In this document: positions 33,086-45,263 of the stretch, one piece after another | How positions within the stretch are numbered: the stretch's first letter is position 1 | Layout of the letters: each line of letters starts with the position of its first letter | Assembly (NCBI GenBank): GCA_036346395.1 | Contig: CM070609.1 | Location: forward strand, 30,819,223 to 30,883,222 | Direction of reading: 5' to 3' | Length of the DNA: 64,000 bases | From: Hsuehochloa calcarea | Lineage: Eukaryota > Streptophyta > Magnoliopsida > Poales > Poaceae | Program-made: the position numbers and the translations under genes | Notes under the pieces: generated by a model | What the model was told of the DNA's origin: nothing | The model's database searches: none | The model's input: the letters and a program-made list of their open reading frames with translations, nothing else

Positions 33086-35272
33086 TTATCTTTGGCGGTC
33101 TGACCGGCGACCAAATCGGTCAGATCGGTGACCACCAGAGGTCAGACCGCCATAGACATTAGAATTAGGATATTTAGAAACATAATGATTTGCATGTGAG
33201 AAAAATCCTAATCCAGGTTTATTCTTTTCAGTGTTACCATGTCTCATAAAAGCTCTAGGTTGCCTGAATGAAATTCTATCAAGATTTTTCCTATCATTTT
33301 TCAACCTACGCCAACAGAATTCAATCAAATGCCCACTTTTCTTGCAATAAGTGCAATTGTACTTGGTACCACTAGAAGAAACACCATTTGAATTAATACA
33401 AGGTTGGGCAAAACCTGCAGATTTAAAAGATATTTTTGCAGGTTGGGTTTTGAATTCAATTAAACCTTTTTTCAAGACTTGAATGACTTTTGGGTTTAAA
33501 TTGTCTTGAAAAGAATTGAATCCTAAACCTTGCTTCTTATAAGGAGTTTTAGACTTGTCAAGAATCATGTTTAATTGTTTCTTACCTTTAGAAAATTTCT
33601 CTAATGTATCATGAAGGTAAGTATTTTCTTTTCTCAAGTTAACACAAGCATCACAAGTTTTATCCATAGATTTCTCCTTATATAAAGCAATTTCAAGCTT
33701 AAGAGCGGAACAAGAAGCACAAATAGTATTTTCAATATTGTCCTTAAGTTTAGCATATTTGACTCTAGCAGCTTATAAGATATCTTTGATTTCACGTTCT
33801 TTCTCTAAGCATGAAGTACAAGGGCTAGAATTAAACACATCAAAAGCAATCAATTTACTAGATTCTAAACATTTTTCACAAGGAGCACTTTTAATTTCAT
33901 TTAGTTCAGATCTAGCATTCTCAAGTTGTTGTATAGAAATATTATGAGCAGATTGTAACTTGGTAATTTCTGAATGCATAGCATTACAAGATAAACATTC
34001 ATCAGGTTCAAGAGTCTTAGCATTTTTAAGCTCTACTTTCAGTTTGTTAATCTTTGCTCTAATTTCTTATTTTTTGTCATGACAAATTCTAGCGCTTCAT
34101 CTTGACTAAGCAATTGCTCAACTATAGAATCATATTTAGCAGAAAGCTCATCATAAGAAAAAGATACCTCATCATCATCAATGTCGTCGGTGTCAGCCAT
34201 GAAGCACATGCCAGTGAAATCTTTGGCCTTCCCTTTCTTTTTGCCTTGAGGGATCTCCTCCTCCTTGTCCTCCTCACTCCCGGAATCCACATCGCTCAAG
34301 GATTGATCCTCAAAGCGGCAAGGACCGGTGGCGGCCTTCACAAGCTTATTAGCCTCATACCTTGATTTGTTGAAAGGAGGCTTCTTCCAAGTGACTTTCC
34401 TTCCTTATGATTGCTCTTACCTTTCAACTTGGGGCAATTTGCGGATATGGTTTAGCTCACCACATTCATAGCATGTCACCGACCACCTCTCTTTTTGTTT
34501 CTCACATTATTATAGGCTAGTGTGAATTTTTTAGCTAGAAGAGCTAACTCTGTCTCAGGAATACTTTCAAGTTCCTCCTCATGAATCGCAGATAAACAAG
34601 TAAATGAAAGATCAGAAAAAGATTCAAGAGTACCATCGAAGACCTTTTGAGAGGATCACTATCAATGCCATGTTGTCTTTCTTAGGATGATCAACTCTTT
34701 TAATTTCATGAGTCTTGAGTTTACTATAAAGCAACTCTAAAGTAAGACTTGAAAGATCAACATTTTCCTCTATAGCGGTAGCCTTCATCTCCCACTCCTT
34801 GGTGTTGATTGCAGCCAAGAGATGGGTGACATTTTCATTGAGAATATTCAATATCAACGACTTTCATTTGATTAATTACTTTATTAAAGCGATGAAAATA
34901 TCATCGATGCTCTCTCGGGGCGCATCTCGAATTTATTGTATTCACGCTTGTAAACTGTTTGGCGCACCTTTTGATATGGGATGAACCCTCATGATATGTT
35001 TGAGAGTGTTCCAAATTTCATCTTGTGATGGTTAGATTGCAAATGCGATCATATTCTTGTCTACCAAGCGCACCATATAAAAGATTTTTAGCTTTGTTGT
35101 TGTTTGCCACAAGAATCATTGAAGCGGTGTTGCAATTTCGGGAATAACCAATGGGCTCTAACAACATCCCAAATAGCTTGTCCTCGCTCTCAAGAAAGAC
35201 TCGCATACGATTCTTCCAATAGGCATAGTCGTGCCCATCGAAGATATGCGGTTTAGTAGAAAACTTATCCAT
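33086..35272 (-). pseudogene. Copia element B gag, frameshifted
   Basis: Starts at 35272 with a motif typical of copia Gag (KPHIFDGHDYAYWKNRM; UBN2/retrotran_gag family). A first zinc knuckle lies near 34430-34480 (CYECGELNHIRK, final Cys lost by a small deletion). Glu/Lys-rich coiled-coil segments follow at 33773-33979 and 34039-34341. A second knuckle CTYCKKSGHLIEFC (CX2CX4HX4C complete) is in 33086-33667. The end of this frame runs into GGTCSGACC motifs at 33070-33150, read as GRRSDR. Broken into at least five frames. Confidence 0.75.
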
Positions 35273-35312
35273 CGCCTAAAGTTCGGTGACCGGTTAAGAT
35301 CAAGAGTGAACT

Positions 35313-35330
35313 AGCAGGCTCGATACCACT
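35313..35330 (-). promoter_or_regulatory. Primer-binding site of element B (initiator tRNA-Met type)
   Basis: Minus strand after the LTR end reads AGTGGTATCGAGCCTGCT, close to the TGGTATCAGAGC complementary to the 3' end of plant initiator tRNA-Met, the usual primer of copia elements. Confidence 0.8.
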
Positions 35331-37129
35331 TGTTGGACCAAAAGGCGACTAGAGGGGTGAATAGAGCACGCTCACTTTTTCCCAAATAATGAATTCAGCA
35401 CAATTTCACTCCAATAGCTATTAGGAAGCTATGAAGATCAATATACCAAGATCTGTGGAAGACTAGTATTGAATCAATTAAATCCCTAAGCAAAATAACA
35501 AAAACAACTAAGATTGCAAAATCTCAAAACAAGGCGGCTCGACCTCTGGACCCAGTAGGTTGGACCGATTGCGAAGCGGTCGACATTTGTTATCTTGGCG
35601 GTCGGACCGCTCCAAAATCGATCGGCCGGTGATGACGGGCGATCGACGGCCGACTCGAACCGATCAAAACATAAAATCGGCCGATGACGAAGTTGCAATT
35701 AGGTCAAACTTTTGATTCTCAACTCCAAACTTAATAAAACTTTGCACACACCTTCTCTATGCTATTGAGGACCTATTCAATCGAATATTATGATAATTCT
35801 TGGATAGATCTGAACAATTGCCAATTGATTAACGAAGGTCTAAAGCCGGCAAGAACGAAAACTTGATCCTAATGCTTGTTCGTGAGAGATTGATGATCAA
35901 GATGATGCTAGATAGATTCACACATATCACGACAAGCTAATTCACGTGAAAGAATCAATCACAAACTCGTGCATCAAAGAAAGCCCTAAAATCACGAAAT
36001 TGAAAGCAAGAACGAAAAGAGACTTATCTCAAGCAAACCTTGCATAGATTAAGAACGTGATCGTTCTTTGGATTACACCCACACCATCATGGATCGGTGG
36101 TCAATCCAAGATCACGAAATTCTCCTCAAACCATGAAAAGCCCTAGCCTCCACCTCAACTCTCCTAAGCCAATTAGGGTTTTGCAAGCAACAAAGAGGTG
36201 AAAACAGTGAGAGGAGGTGCAGCCCCATCTCCTCCTATTTATAGTGGTGGCCTAGAACTCTCTAGGGTTTGACTTAATTGGGCTCCGTTAAGACCCACTA
36301 ACAAGCGGGTCACATCGCGCACGCTCGCATAAGCGCCGTCTTTAACCTTTTGACCTAAACCGCTTCACCATGCGCCATGGATTTGCCAATAGGTCACCCT
36401 TGTCCATCTTGTGTCACGCTTGAGTCATTGACCTCACCCGGCATCGTCGATCGTTCTGGACCTCAACTCTCCAAGTCTAGTCCCGATCCTCCTCGCCGTT
36501 GACCGTCGTTGACCACCAAGCAACCTGCACAACCATAGACAAACAAACACGAATTCGGGAACAAGTTCTTCACAACTTGACCTATGTTAGTCAAAACATC
36601 CATCATGCAAACCATATGCCACGATACTAATGACTTTGACCTAACAAAACAACATCGCCACGAAGTTGGCCGACGTTCAAGTCAATACCGGTCTGACCGC
36701 TCCATGTGAGCGGTCGGACCTTATAACTTGGTCGGACCGCTCCTGTGAGCGGTCGGACCGTCCCTAAGACTTAGCGAAATTCATGCCACAAAATTCAAAC
36801 CTTCTAGAAATTAAAAACGAATAGAACTTCTTACTGGAGACTCCAAAAATCATGAGACCAAGTGCATTGGGATCCCCTCACTTGCCTACAACACCTATTT
36901 TTGGCCCAGCTCGTTTTGACCACTTTTAGGTCACAACCGGTCCGACCGCCACACATGGCCGGTCCGACCGATTTGGGACCGGTCGGACCGCCGTGTTAGG
37001 ACCGGTCGGACCGCCCCTGTCCAGAATGCTTGTAGCTTTGTCGAAAACTCGTGAAATGACAAACCGTAAACACCATTGCCAATTGTCACATCATCCTAAG
37101 ATCTGGAGCATATTCCCATGATATCCACA
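35331..37129 (-). repeat. 5' LTR of copia element B
   Basis: About 1799 bp, TGTTGGACC..GATATCCACA on the plus strand, same orientation as the 3' LTR at 25521. It contains GGTCSGACC clusters at about 35560-35660 and 36690-37015. On the minus strand a TATA-like CTATAAATAGGAGG at about 36232-36245 is the likely core promoter (also at 26427-26440 and, inverted, near 28237). Confidence 0.88.
36232..36245 (-). promoter_or_regulatory. TATA box of the element B 5' LTR
   Basis: CCACTATAAATAGGAGGA on the minus strand, conserved in all three LTR copies of this family in the window. The position in mid-LTR fits the U3/R boundary. Confidence 0.65.
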
Positions 37130-37134
37130 GAACC

Positions 37135-37378
37135 AAAAAAGCTCAACATTACCTAAAGGGTAATCATGCATGCACAGATATCCATTATGCGCTATTGAGG
37201 AATAACCAAAAGCAACAACAACTTTTCTGTCACAAACTCGTAATTCAATATACTCATTCTGTCCTAGTGATTACAGGCACTGAAAATTATGTTAATCCGG
37301 TAGGTCCTAGTGATTATAGGCACTGAAAGTTCTGTTAATATGGTAGGTTCTGGTCAGAAGCAATAAGAATTGAACTTT
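37135..37378. other. Short host spacer between elements B and C, with a 43-bp tandem duplication
   Basis: Sequence between the two target duplications. GTCCTAGTGATTAYAGGCAC begins at 37261 and again at 37304 (43-bp period, two copies). No gene visible. Confidence 0.6.
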
Positions 37379-37383
37379 CAAGT

Positions 37384-39259
37384 TGTAGGACCGGAAAGGC
37401 GACTGAGGGGGGGGGGGGTGAATAGGCGCTTTCAAAACTTTCTCGCCTAAGTCGAATTCAACACGAACTTTACTCCTTTAGCTATGAGAGCTAAGAAGAT
37501 CGATAAGCACCGGCAGGAAGCCTTGTCTTGAACTCGACAAACCAGACAACCACGACACAAATGTGGAGACTTAAACTCAAAGGGTTGATCAGGCACTTGG
37601 CGGTCGGGCCAAAGCTACCGGGCGGTCGGACCGACGTTCTACCATGATCGGCCGGCAACTAAGCGGCGGTCGGACGGTGGACAACGATTCGACCAGCGGA
37701 CACGGTCTGCGAATATCTGAGCGGTCGGACCGCCGTTCAAATCTGATCGAGACCGGTTCGATCGAAGCGAAAAATGAACCCAAATCCAAAGCGAAATTTG
37801 ATCCAACTTTTGATTCAACCAATGAAACTTGACCAAATTTGAGCACACCTCCCTAATGATATTGGAGACCTATTTCTAGCGGCGATCCTTGGATCCACTT
37901 GCAGAATCGATCTCTCAAGGATTTAACCAAGAAGTGCACAAACCCTAGAAATATGAAAACTTTGATTCAAGACTTGCTTGTGGGGATTGATGGTCTAGAT
38001 GATTCTAGGAGTATTCCCACACATCAAAGCAAGACAAAATAGGTCAAGAGACCAAGCATAAACCCTTGAATCAAGGAAGCACCAAATTCATTCAAATGAG
38101 AGAAGAACACAAAGAGGAGACAAAAGATCTCTCAAGCAAGCATCACAAGATTGATTGATCTCACAAGATGCTTACAAAGCCACTCCAACTAGGAGGACAA
38201 GAGCTCACCCAAGGAGCATACAATCTCTCCCTCTCTTCCTCTCCAAACCTAACCCTAGAAAAGCAAGGAAGAAACCAAATGAATGCCTCAAAGGTTTTCC
38301 TTCTCCCTTTCCTATTTATACTAGAGAGGACTAGAGTTACACAATTGGGGCCCACTCACCCATGGGACCCACATACTAATCTGTTGAAGCAATCGCTTTG
38401 CTTCACCACGTGTAGGTTGATCGGCGGTTCTCATCGGCGCCAAGCCTCTCTTGTCCGAATCCTCGGAACCTCCCGAGACTCGCACCGACATCCGCACCGC
38501 TTTGATCCAACCAGGTACTGCCGAACCACCCGTTCGATCCATCTTGTCCATTACGCACCATGCTTGAGTCACACGACCTCACCCGGTATCCACGATCGTT
38601 ACGGACCTCGGCTCTCCAAGCGTAGTCGATCCACTCACCGTTGGCGTCGTTGACACGCAAACCACACGCACGACAATAGACAAACAAATCGTTTCCGGAA
38701 CAAGTTCTTCACAACTTGACCCACGTCATTTCCGCAATGCGATATACATCAATAAAGCATTGAAGTTCATAGAATAACACACTCAGAACAACCTCAATGC
38801 AACACTTGGCTCACCTCCAAGTGACTGCCGGTCTGACCGCCCCACGGGGCGGTCCGACCGATTCATGCAGTCGGACCGCTCCTGGCAGGCGGTCGGACGG
38901 TCCAAATGACTTAGCCAAAATTCCGACTTGAAAATCCAAACCTTCGGAATTTTCAACTCAATAGAACTTTTGGTTGGGAGCTCCAAAATGATGAAACCAC
39001 ATCCGGAGACTCCCTCACTTGCCTACACAACCTATTTTGGATTAGCCCCAAAATCCAAAGTTAGGTCAAGCCGGTCCGACCGGCCTCCATTCTTGATCCG
39101 GCCAGTCCCACAGGCGATCGACCGCCTCCACCTGGGTCGGACCGCTGTGTGGTGCGACGGCCAAGAAGCAAACCCAGCGCGAGATTTTGCAAACCAACAA
39201 TGCCATTGCCAATTGACTCATCATCACGAGATCGTGCACATATCCTCACGATATCCACA
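37384..39259 (-). repeat. 3' LTR of element C
   Basis: About 1876 bp, TGTAGGACCGGAAAGGCG..GATATCCACA on the plus strand. It contains GGTCSGACC clusters at about 37600-37760 and 38830-39145. A TATTTATACTAG/TATA-like block lies near 38313 on the plus strand (CTAGTATAAATAGG on the minus strand), the likely promoter. Confidence 0.88.
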
Positions 39260-41045
39260 ATCTCCCCTTGATGAACACATTGGCAATTTCCAAAAAATGT
39301 GGTTTTCAAATTGAAAAGTAAAATCGTCGTTTTTAGCATAAAGGCACAACTTGGTCCATAAGCAAGAAAAAGCTTAGGCGACCAAGTGGCTTGAATAGTG
39401 AAGGCAAGTGAGATAAGGCATTGAGCGCACAAAAGGATTCAAAATCCGTAAGATGGCCAAAAATCTCACTAAGGTCCAAATGAAAGACAATAAGTTCTAT
39501 TTGACCTTTGATCATTGTGAGTCTTCTTGAATTTCAATTCAAATCGGAAAAAGGCAATAAAACCCGAGACTCAACTCACTATGATCACAAATTTTCAAAA
39601 GGTTCACAAAAATTTTTGTGTGTGTGTGTGTGTGTGTTCTTTTATGCATGAAACCTTATGTGAACCAAAAGCTCCAAAGCAGCATTTTCTTCAATCCTTC
39701 TCCCCCTTTGACAATGAATTCATCAAGATGCATGAGAGAAGAACGAGTATGAAGAAATGACTTTATTTGAAATTAAGCAAAAAGGAGCCATGACCATTAT
39801 CTATGTAGACAGTACAAGACATATACCAAGCCATATAAAGAGTAGAAGCTATATTCAATCATGGCAAAACATGTACTGCAAAGCTAAAACCAAGATAGCA
39901 GAAATCTGATATTAACAGAGTTAAAACCATGAAAGGTTGCTCAATGTCATAGATTCACTAAAAGCAACCAAAAATGAGTGAAGCCATGTCTATAAGCAGA
40001 AAGAGACTCAAAACAGGAATTGAGGCATTTTGAGCATTAAGAGAATTCTTTTGAAGCAAAGCTCAAGCACTTAGCCCTTTTTGTGCAAATTTTCTTTTTC
40101 TTTCTCTTCTTTTTTTTTACTGTGCTAGATCTCAAGCCTTGCTGCGACCATCTCAAGCGAAAAGCTTAAAAGAGTGGTCTAGGTCATCCAAAACTCCCCC
40201 CTGAGTTCATGCCTAGTGCAATGGCAAGCCGTCTCATGAGAAAGGATTGGTGAGATCAGTTTTTTCGCACAGAAAATCCCTTTTTTTTCCATTTGCTTGA
40301 CTTAAGAAGATAAAAAGCTCATTTTTCATCTCAAAGTAAGTTCAAGACTCAATTCAGCTTGTAAGACATGGCAAGAATCATAAGAGGATCACTAGAGCAA
40401 AACTAGTCACAAGATCCAACAAGACATGATTCGATTCAATTTGCTCACGGATATAAAGCTAGCAAGGAAAAGCTAAGCCAAAACACGAAGAGCCATAAAG
40501 AAGTCCAATGGACTATCACTTGATATGACAAGGTATAGAGTATGAAATCAAGCCATACAAGGATAATACTCAAAGCTCCACAATTTTTATTATGCAATGC
40601 ACGACATTTGAAATAAAAATGCATTATGATACAATGAAAGCAGAAAAGCAAATTCCCTCAAAACATCCAAGCCTCGATCTTGGGATTTGAGATAAAAGTT
40701 CTAGGAGTCGATCTTGAGATGGATGAGGCACAGGAATAACAAAAGAAGCGGAGAAAAATGATTAGGCACAAAATCATAAGAATGCCCATAAGCACCACTG
40801 GACCTCTCCAAAACGATCTACCAAAAGACCGATACTCCCCTGTCTAGGTGCTACCCGTGGTCTATCCTCACGATATCCTAAACCACACTTTGCTGGACCC
40901 ACCAAAAGAGTCAACAAGATTCTCTACACGCCTAGGCCTATATGTGAGTACATTGAATAGGTCGCCTGGCTCTAGAGACTATCATTGAAGAAGAGACTCC
41001 TCTAATGGATCTCAAAGCGCTCATCCTCTCTTTCCTCTCAATCTT
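39260..41045 (-). other. PPT and 3' non-coding region of element C
   Basis: Starts (in element sense, at its end) with the polypurine tract CAAGGGGAGAT. It includes a (GT)n microsatellite at about 39617-39636. Homologous blocks to element B at 29150-30900 are evident. No pol domain is encoded. Confidence 0.6.
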
Positions 41046-41049
41046 TGCT

Positions 41050-43327
41050 CTCCTAAGCAAAACTCAACAGTGTGGCCCTCTTTCTTGCAGAAAGTGCAAT
41101 GGTACTTGACCTTTTGAGGGGTCCGTCTTGGTGAGACGAAGCACCTTTCTTGCTAGAAAGAGATTGAGCGAGAATCTCTGATTTAAGAACCACCTTTGAA
41201 GACAAGGAAGATTCTTGCTCAACCAAACCACTTTTCACAATTCTAGCAATCTTTGGTGTGAGATTCTTGGAGAGCCCTAGGGACTTAAAGCCTAGGCCAC
41301 TTGTTTTCACACTCACCTTGGATTGGTCTAGAATCAAGTTGAGTTTCTTTTCCCACTGGAAAACTTCTCAAGAGTCATTTTGAGGTAATCGTTCTCTTTG
41401 CCAAAACTCCACAATTGGAGCACTTTTAGAATCGATTGCCTCAACATGTTTGCTCTTAAGAAGATCCACTTCCACTTTGAGCCTCACAAGACACACAATA
41501 GGACTCTCAATCCTATTCAATCTGCTCCTTAAATTTGACTCTAAAAGCCTCTTGTATCTTACCAATAGCATTTTCAATTTCACATGCAACATACAAGAGG
41601 AAGAATCAATAACTTTTTGGAAGCGATAAGAGACATAGATCTTTCAATTTTAGCTTTCTCTTCAAGAGTCTTGTTTAAAGCTTCAATCTCAATTGTAAGC
41701 TTAGGGCAATTTTCACAAGAGGCAATTCTAGAATAAGCAACCATTTGGTCATCTCTTGCATTTTAATTCGATTATTCTTACAATGAGAACAAGTGTGACT
41801 AGCATCAAATTTTGCAATTCTTTTAAAGAGCTATCCAGCTTTCAATTCTAGCAAAGCACGGTTTGAGCAATTTAATGGAGTAGCTTCTAGAGCGATCACA
41901 TCAAGCGGAATGGCATTCATGCAAACAGAACTAGACTTGAGAGATTCTAGTTCAGAAAGAGCATTTTTCAATTGATCTTCAACAGAGGAATGAGCATTAT
42001 TCAAGCTTGACAATTCATTAAGCAAGCTAGAGCATGAATCACAGAAATCATCAGGATTAATGGATTTGAGCCTAACCACTTCTAGGTTCAAATTATCAAT
42101 CATAGTATCCTGTTTCTTGATCACTTTAACTTGCTTATGCAATTTTTGTTCAGCAAGCACTAAAGCCCTTTTATGTCGAAGTGAAGGGCATACCTCATCG
42201 GGATCATTGAAAGGATCTTATTTGTTGGAGGAGTAGGCTCGTGGTGTTTCTTAGCCATAAAGCACATGCACGTGAAATCACGTGCCTTCTTCTTACCACG
42301 GGAGTCACTCTTGTCGTCCTCCGACTCCGAGTCCACATCTTCCATGTTCACATCCTCTAGAGCTTCAAGGACTCGGCTGACAAACTTGCGATAGTTTGTC
42401 TTCTTGGACTTAGCATCCCTCGCTTGAGGATGCCTTTGTGACTCCTTCTCCTCCTTGCCCTTCAGCTTGGGGCATCTAGAGCGAATGTGGTTTAGCTCAC
42501 CACATTCAAAGCATGTGATAGGTCCACCTCTCCTCCTACTCCTCACATTATTGTAGGCTCTCGTGAATTTTGTGGATAGGAGGGCTAAGTCATCCTCGGG
42601 TAGTCTCTCAAGTTGCTCATCGCTCAAGGAATGCAAAGCAGACAAAGAAAATCCAGATGAGCTAACATTAAAAGAATCAGCATATCTACCCTTAGAATTG
42701 TCAACCACTAAAGCCATCGGCTACAGCCGTGGGAGAGGCGAGATGAAATCAATCTCATGCGTCTTCAACCTCGAGTAAAGCTTATCCATGGTAAGCTCAC
42801 TCATGACAAGATGTTGTCATTGATGGCGATGATCTTCATCCCCGGACCTTCACATCCAAAGCACCCAACGGTTGGCGTGCATTTTGATTCGAGAAAATAC
42901 AAGATCAACAGCGCGGAGATCATGAAGAATTTTAGAAAATCTCCCCCACAGCTCATCTAAAGATTCACCAGGTCTTTGCTCGATCTTGGAGTATGCTTTC
43001 TTAAGCTGGTTCTGTCTCACTTCCTTGATCGCAGTGGACCCTTCATGATAATCACAAAGAGTCCGCGGATCTCATGAGCAGACAACAAATGAGCGACACG
43101 CTCAAACTCCGATCGACTAAGGCCTTGAATCAAAAATTCCGAGCCTGTTTGTTGTTCTCCACATCCGAGTGATTAAATTGTCATCGGTGGCACGACATAA
43201 GGGTTTTTCACCTTAAGCCAAATCGCGTGCCCTTGAGCCTCGATGTAGGCCTCCATTCGGCCTTCCAATATGCAAAATCAACTCCATCAAAAACATGTGG
43301 CTCGATTGAATATCGCTCGATCGCCAT
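41050..43327 (-). pseudogene. Element C gag, frameshifted
   Basis: ATG at 43327 opens MAIERYSIEPHVFDGVDFAY and WK, the copia Gag start, parallel to element B. Zinc knuckle 1 is complete (CFECGELNHIRSRC, in 42160-42717). Coiled-coil, Leu/Lys/Glu-rich stretches follow at 41831-42160 and 41368-41592. The conserved GLGFKSLGLSKNLTPK block is in 41053-41337. Zinc knuckle 2 (CTFCKKEGHTVEFC) lies at about 41055-41100, shortly before the frame ends. Instead of protease, the 3' non-coding region follows. Several shifts break the frame. Confidence 0.75.
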
Positions 43328-43362
43328 GGCTCCAAAGACCTTAAGATCTATAGAAAAGAGCT

Positions 43363-43380
43363 AACCGGCTCGATACCACT
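43363..43380 (-). promoter_or_regulatory. Primer-binding site of element C
   Basis: Minus strand AGTGGTATCGAGCCGGTT directly after the LTR, the same initiator tRNA-Met-type site as in element B. Confidence 0.8.
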
Positions 43381-45258
43381 TGTAGGACCGGAAGGCGATG
43401 AGGGGGTGAATAGGCGCTTTCAAAACTTTCGCCTAAGTCGAATTCAACACGAACTTTACTCCTTTAGCTATGAGAGCTAAGAAGATCGATAAGCACACGG
43501 AAGCCTTGTCTTGAACTCGACAAACCCGACAACCACACGACACAAATGTGGAGACTTAAACTCAAAGGGTTGATCTGGCAGCGGCGGTCGGGCCGGCTAC
43601 CACGCGGCGGTCGGACCGACGTTCTACCAATGATCGGCCAAGGCAACTAATCAAGCGGTCGGACCGGTGGACAACGATTCGACCAGGCGGACAATGTGAT
43701 GCGAATATCTGAGCGGTCGGACCGCCGTTCAAATACCGGTCGGACCGGTTCGATCGAATCGAAAAATGAACCCAAATCCAAAACGAAATTTGATCCAACT
43801 TTTGATTCAACCAATGAAACTTGACCAAATTTGAGCACACCTCCTAATGATATTGGAGACCTATTTCTAGCGACGATCCTTGGATCCACTTGCAGAATCG
43901 ATCTCTCAAGGATTTAACCAAGAAGTGCACAAACCCTAGAAATATGAAAAACTTTGATTCAAGACTTGCTTGTGGGGATTGATGGTCTAGATGATTCTAG
44001 GAGTATTCCCACACATCAAAGCAAGACAAAATAGGTCAAGAGACCAAGCATAAACCCTTGAATCAAGGAAGCACCAAATTCATTCAAATGAGAGAAGAAC
44101 ACAAAGAGGAGACAAAAGATCTCTCAAGCAAGCATCACAAGATTGATTGATCTCACAAGATGCTTACAAAGCCACTCCAACTAGGAGGACAAGAGCTCAC
44201 CCAAGGAGCATACAATCTCTCCCTCTCTTCCTCTCCAAACCCTAACCCTAGAAAAGCAAGGGAAGAAACCAAATGAATGCCTCAAAGGTTTTCCTTCTCC
44301 CCCTTTCCTATTTATACTAGAGAGGACTAGAGTTACACAATTGGGGCCCACTCACCCATGGGACCCACATACTAATCTGTTGAAGCAATCGCCTGCTTCA
44401 CCACGTGTAGGTTGATCAGCGGTTCTCATCGACGCCAAGCCTCTCTTGTCCGAATCCCTCGGAACCTCCCGAGACTCGCGCCGACATCCGCACCGCTGAT
44501 CCAACCAACACCACCGAACCACCGTTCGATCCATCTTGTCCATTCGCACCATGCTTGAGTCACACGACCTCACCCGGTATCCCCGATCGTTCGGACCTCG
44601 GCTCTCCAAGCGTAGTCGATCCACTCACCGTTGGCGTCGTTGACACGCAAGCCACCGCACAGCAATAGACAAACAAATCGTTTCCGGGAACAAGTTCTTC
44701 ACAACTTGACCCACGTCATTTCCGCAATGCGATATACATCAATAAAGCATTGAAGTTCATAGAATAACACACTCAGAACAACCTCAATGCAACACTTGGC
44801 TCACCTCCAGTATTTGCCGTCCCGATCAGCCTTCACGGGGCGGTCCGACCGATTCATGCTTGGTCGGACCGCTCCCACAATCGGTCGGACGGTCCAAATG
44901 ACAGCCAAAATTCCGGCTTGAAAATCCGAAACCTTCTGGAATTTTCAACTCAATAGAACTTTTGACTGGGAGCTCCAAAAATGATGAAACCACATCCAGG
45001 AGACTCCCCTCACTTGCCTACACAACCTATTTTTGGATTAGCCCCAAAATCCAAAGTTAGGTCAAGCCGATCCGACCGGCCTCCATTGCCGGTCCGGCCA
45101 GTCCACAGGCGATCCGACCGCCCACTCCACCGGTCGATCACTGTGGTCTCGACAAAGAAGAAGCAAACCCCGAAAACGCGAGATTTTGCAAACCAACAAT
45201 GCCATTGCCAATTGACTCATCATCCTGAGATCGTGCACATATCCTCACGATATCCACA
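43381..45258 (-). repeat. 5' LTR of element C
   Basis: About 1878 bp, same orientation and end sequences as 37384-39259. The copies are alike over their whole length but differ by many one- to several-base indels, especially in the GGTCSGACC clusters. Confidence 0.88.
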
Positions 45259-45263
45259 CAAGT

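Larger units (their letters stand above)
25521..37129 (-). mobile_element. Copia element B (probably SIRE/Maximus type), integrase-less, with nested inverted LTR
   Basis: Coding direction is minus. The 5' LTR is 35331-37129, the primer site 35313-35330, gag 33086-35272, protease-RT-RNase H 30907-32905, the PPT 27328-27339 and the 3' LTR 25521-27327. The 5-bp target duplication GAACC flanks it (25516-25520 and 37130-37134), proving it is one insertion. The large Gag with two zinc knuckles and long coiled-coil spacer, and the PBS for initiator tRNA-Met, suggest the SIRE lineage. The integrase is deleted, and a third LTR of the same family is inserted in the 3' non-coding region. Confidence 0.88.
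37384..45258 (-). mobile_element. Copia element C, gag-only non-autonomous relative of element B
   Basis: Structurally complete: 3' LTR 37384-39259, PPT 39260-39271, 5' LTR 43381-45258, primer site 43363-43380, and the 5-bp target duplication CAAGT at 37379-37383 and 45259-45263. The internal region of about 4.1 kb holds a gag remnant (about 41050-43327) and a 3' non-coding region homologous to that of element B. No protease, integrase, RT or RNase H motif was found, so it must have moved with enzymes supplied in trans. Confidence 0.88.

Noticed and set aside
38168..38653. 161-residue plus-strand frame
   Set aside because: Lies wholly inside the 3' LTR of element C, antisense to its transcription, and is not conserved in the other LTR copy at 44160-44640.
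40445..40651. Hydrophobic 68-residue minus-strand frame in element C as an envelope-like remnant
   Set aside because: Hydrophobic by AT composition; the corresponding part of element B has no such frame.
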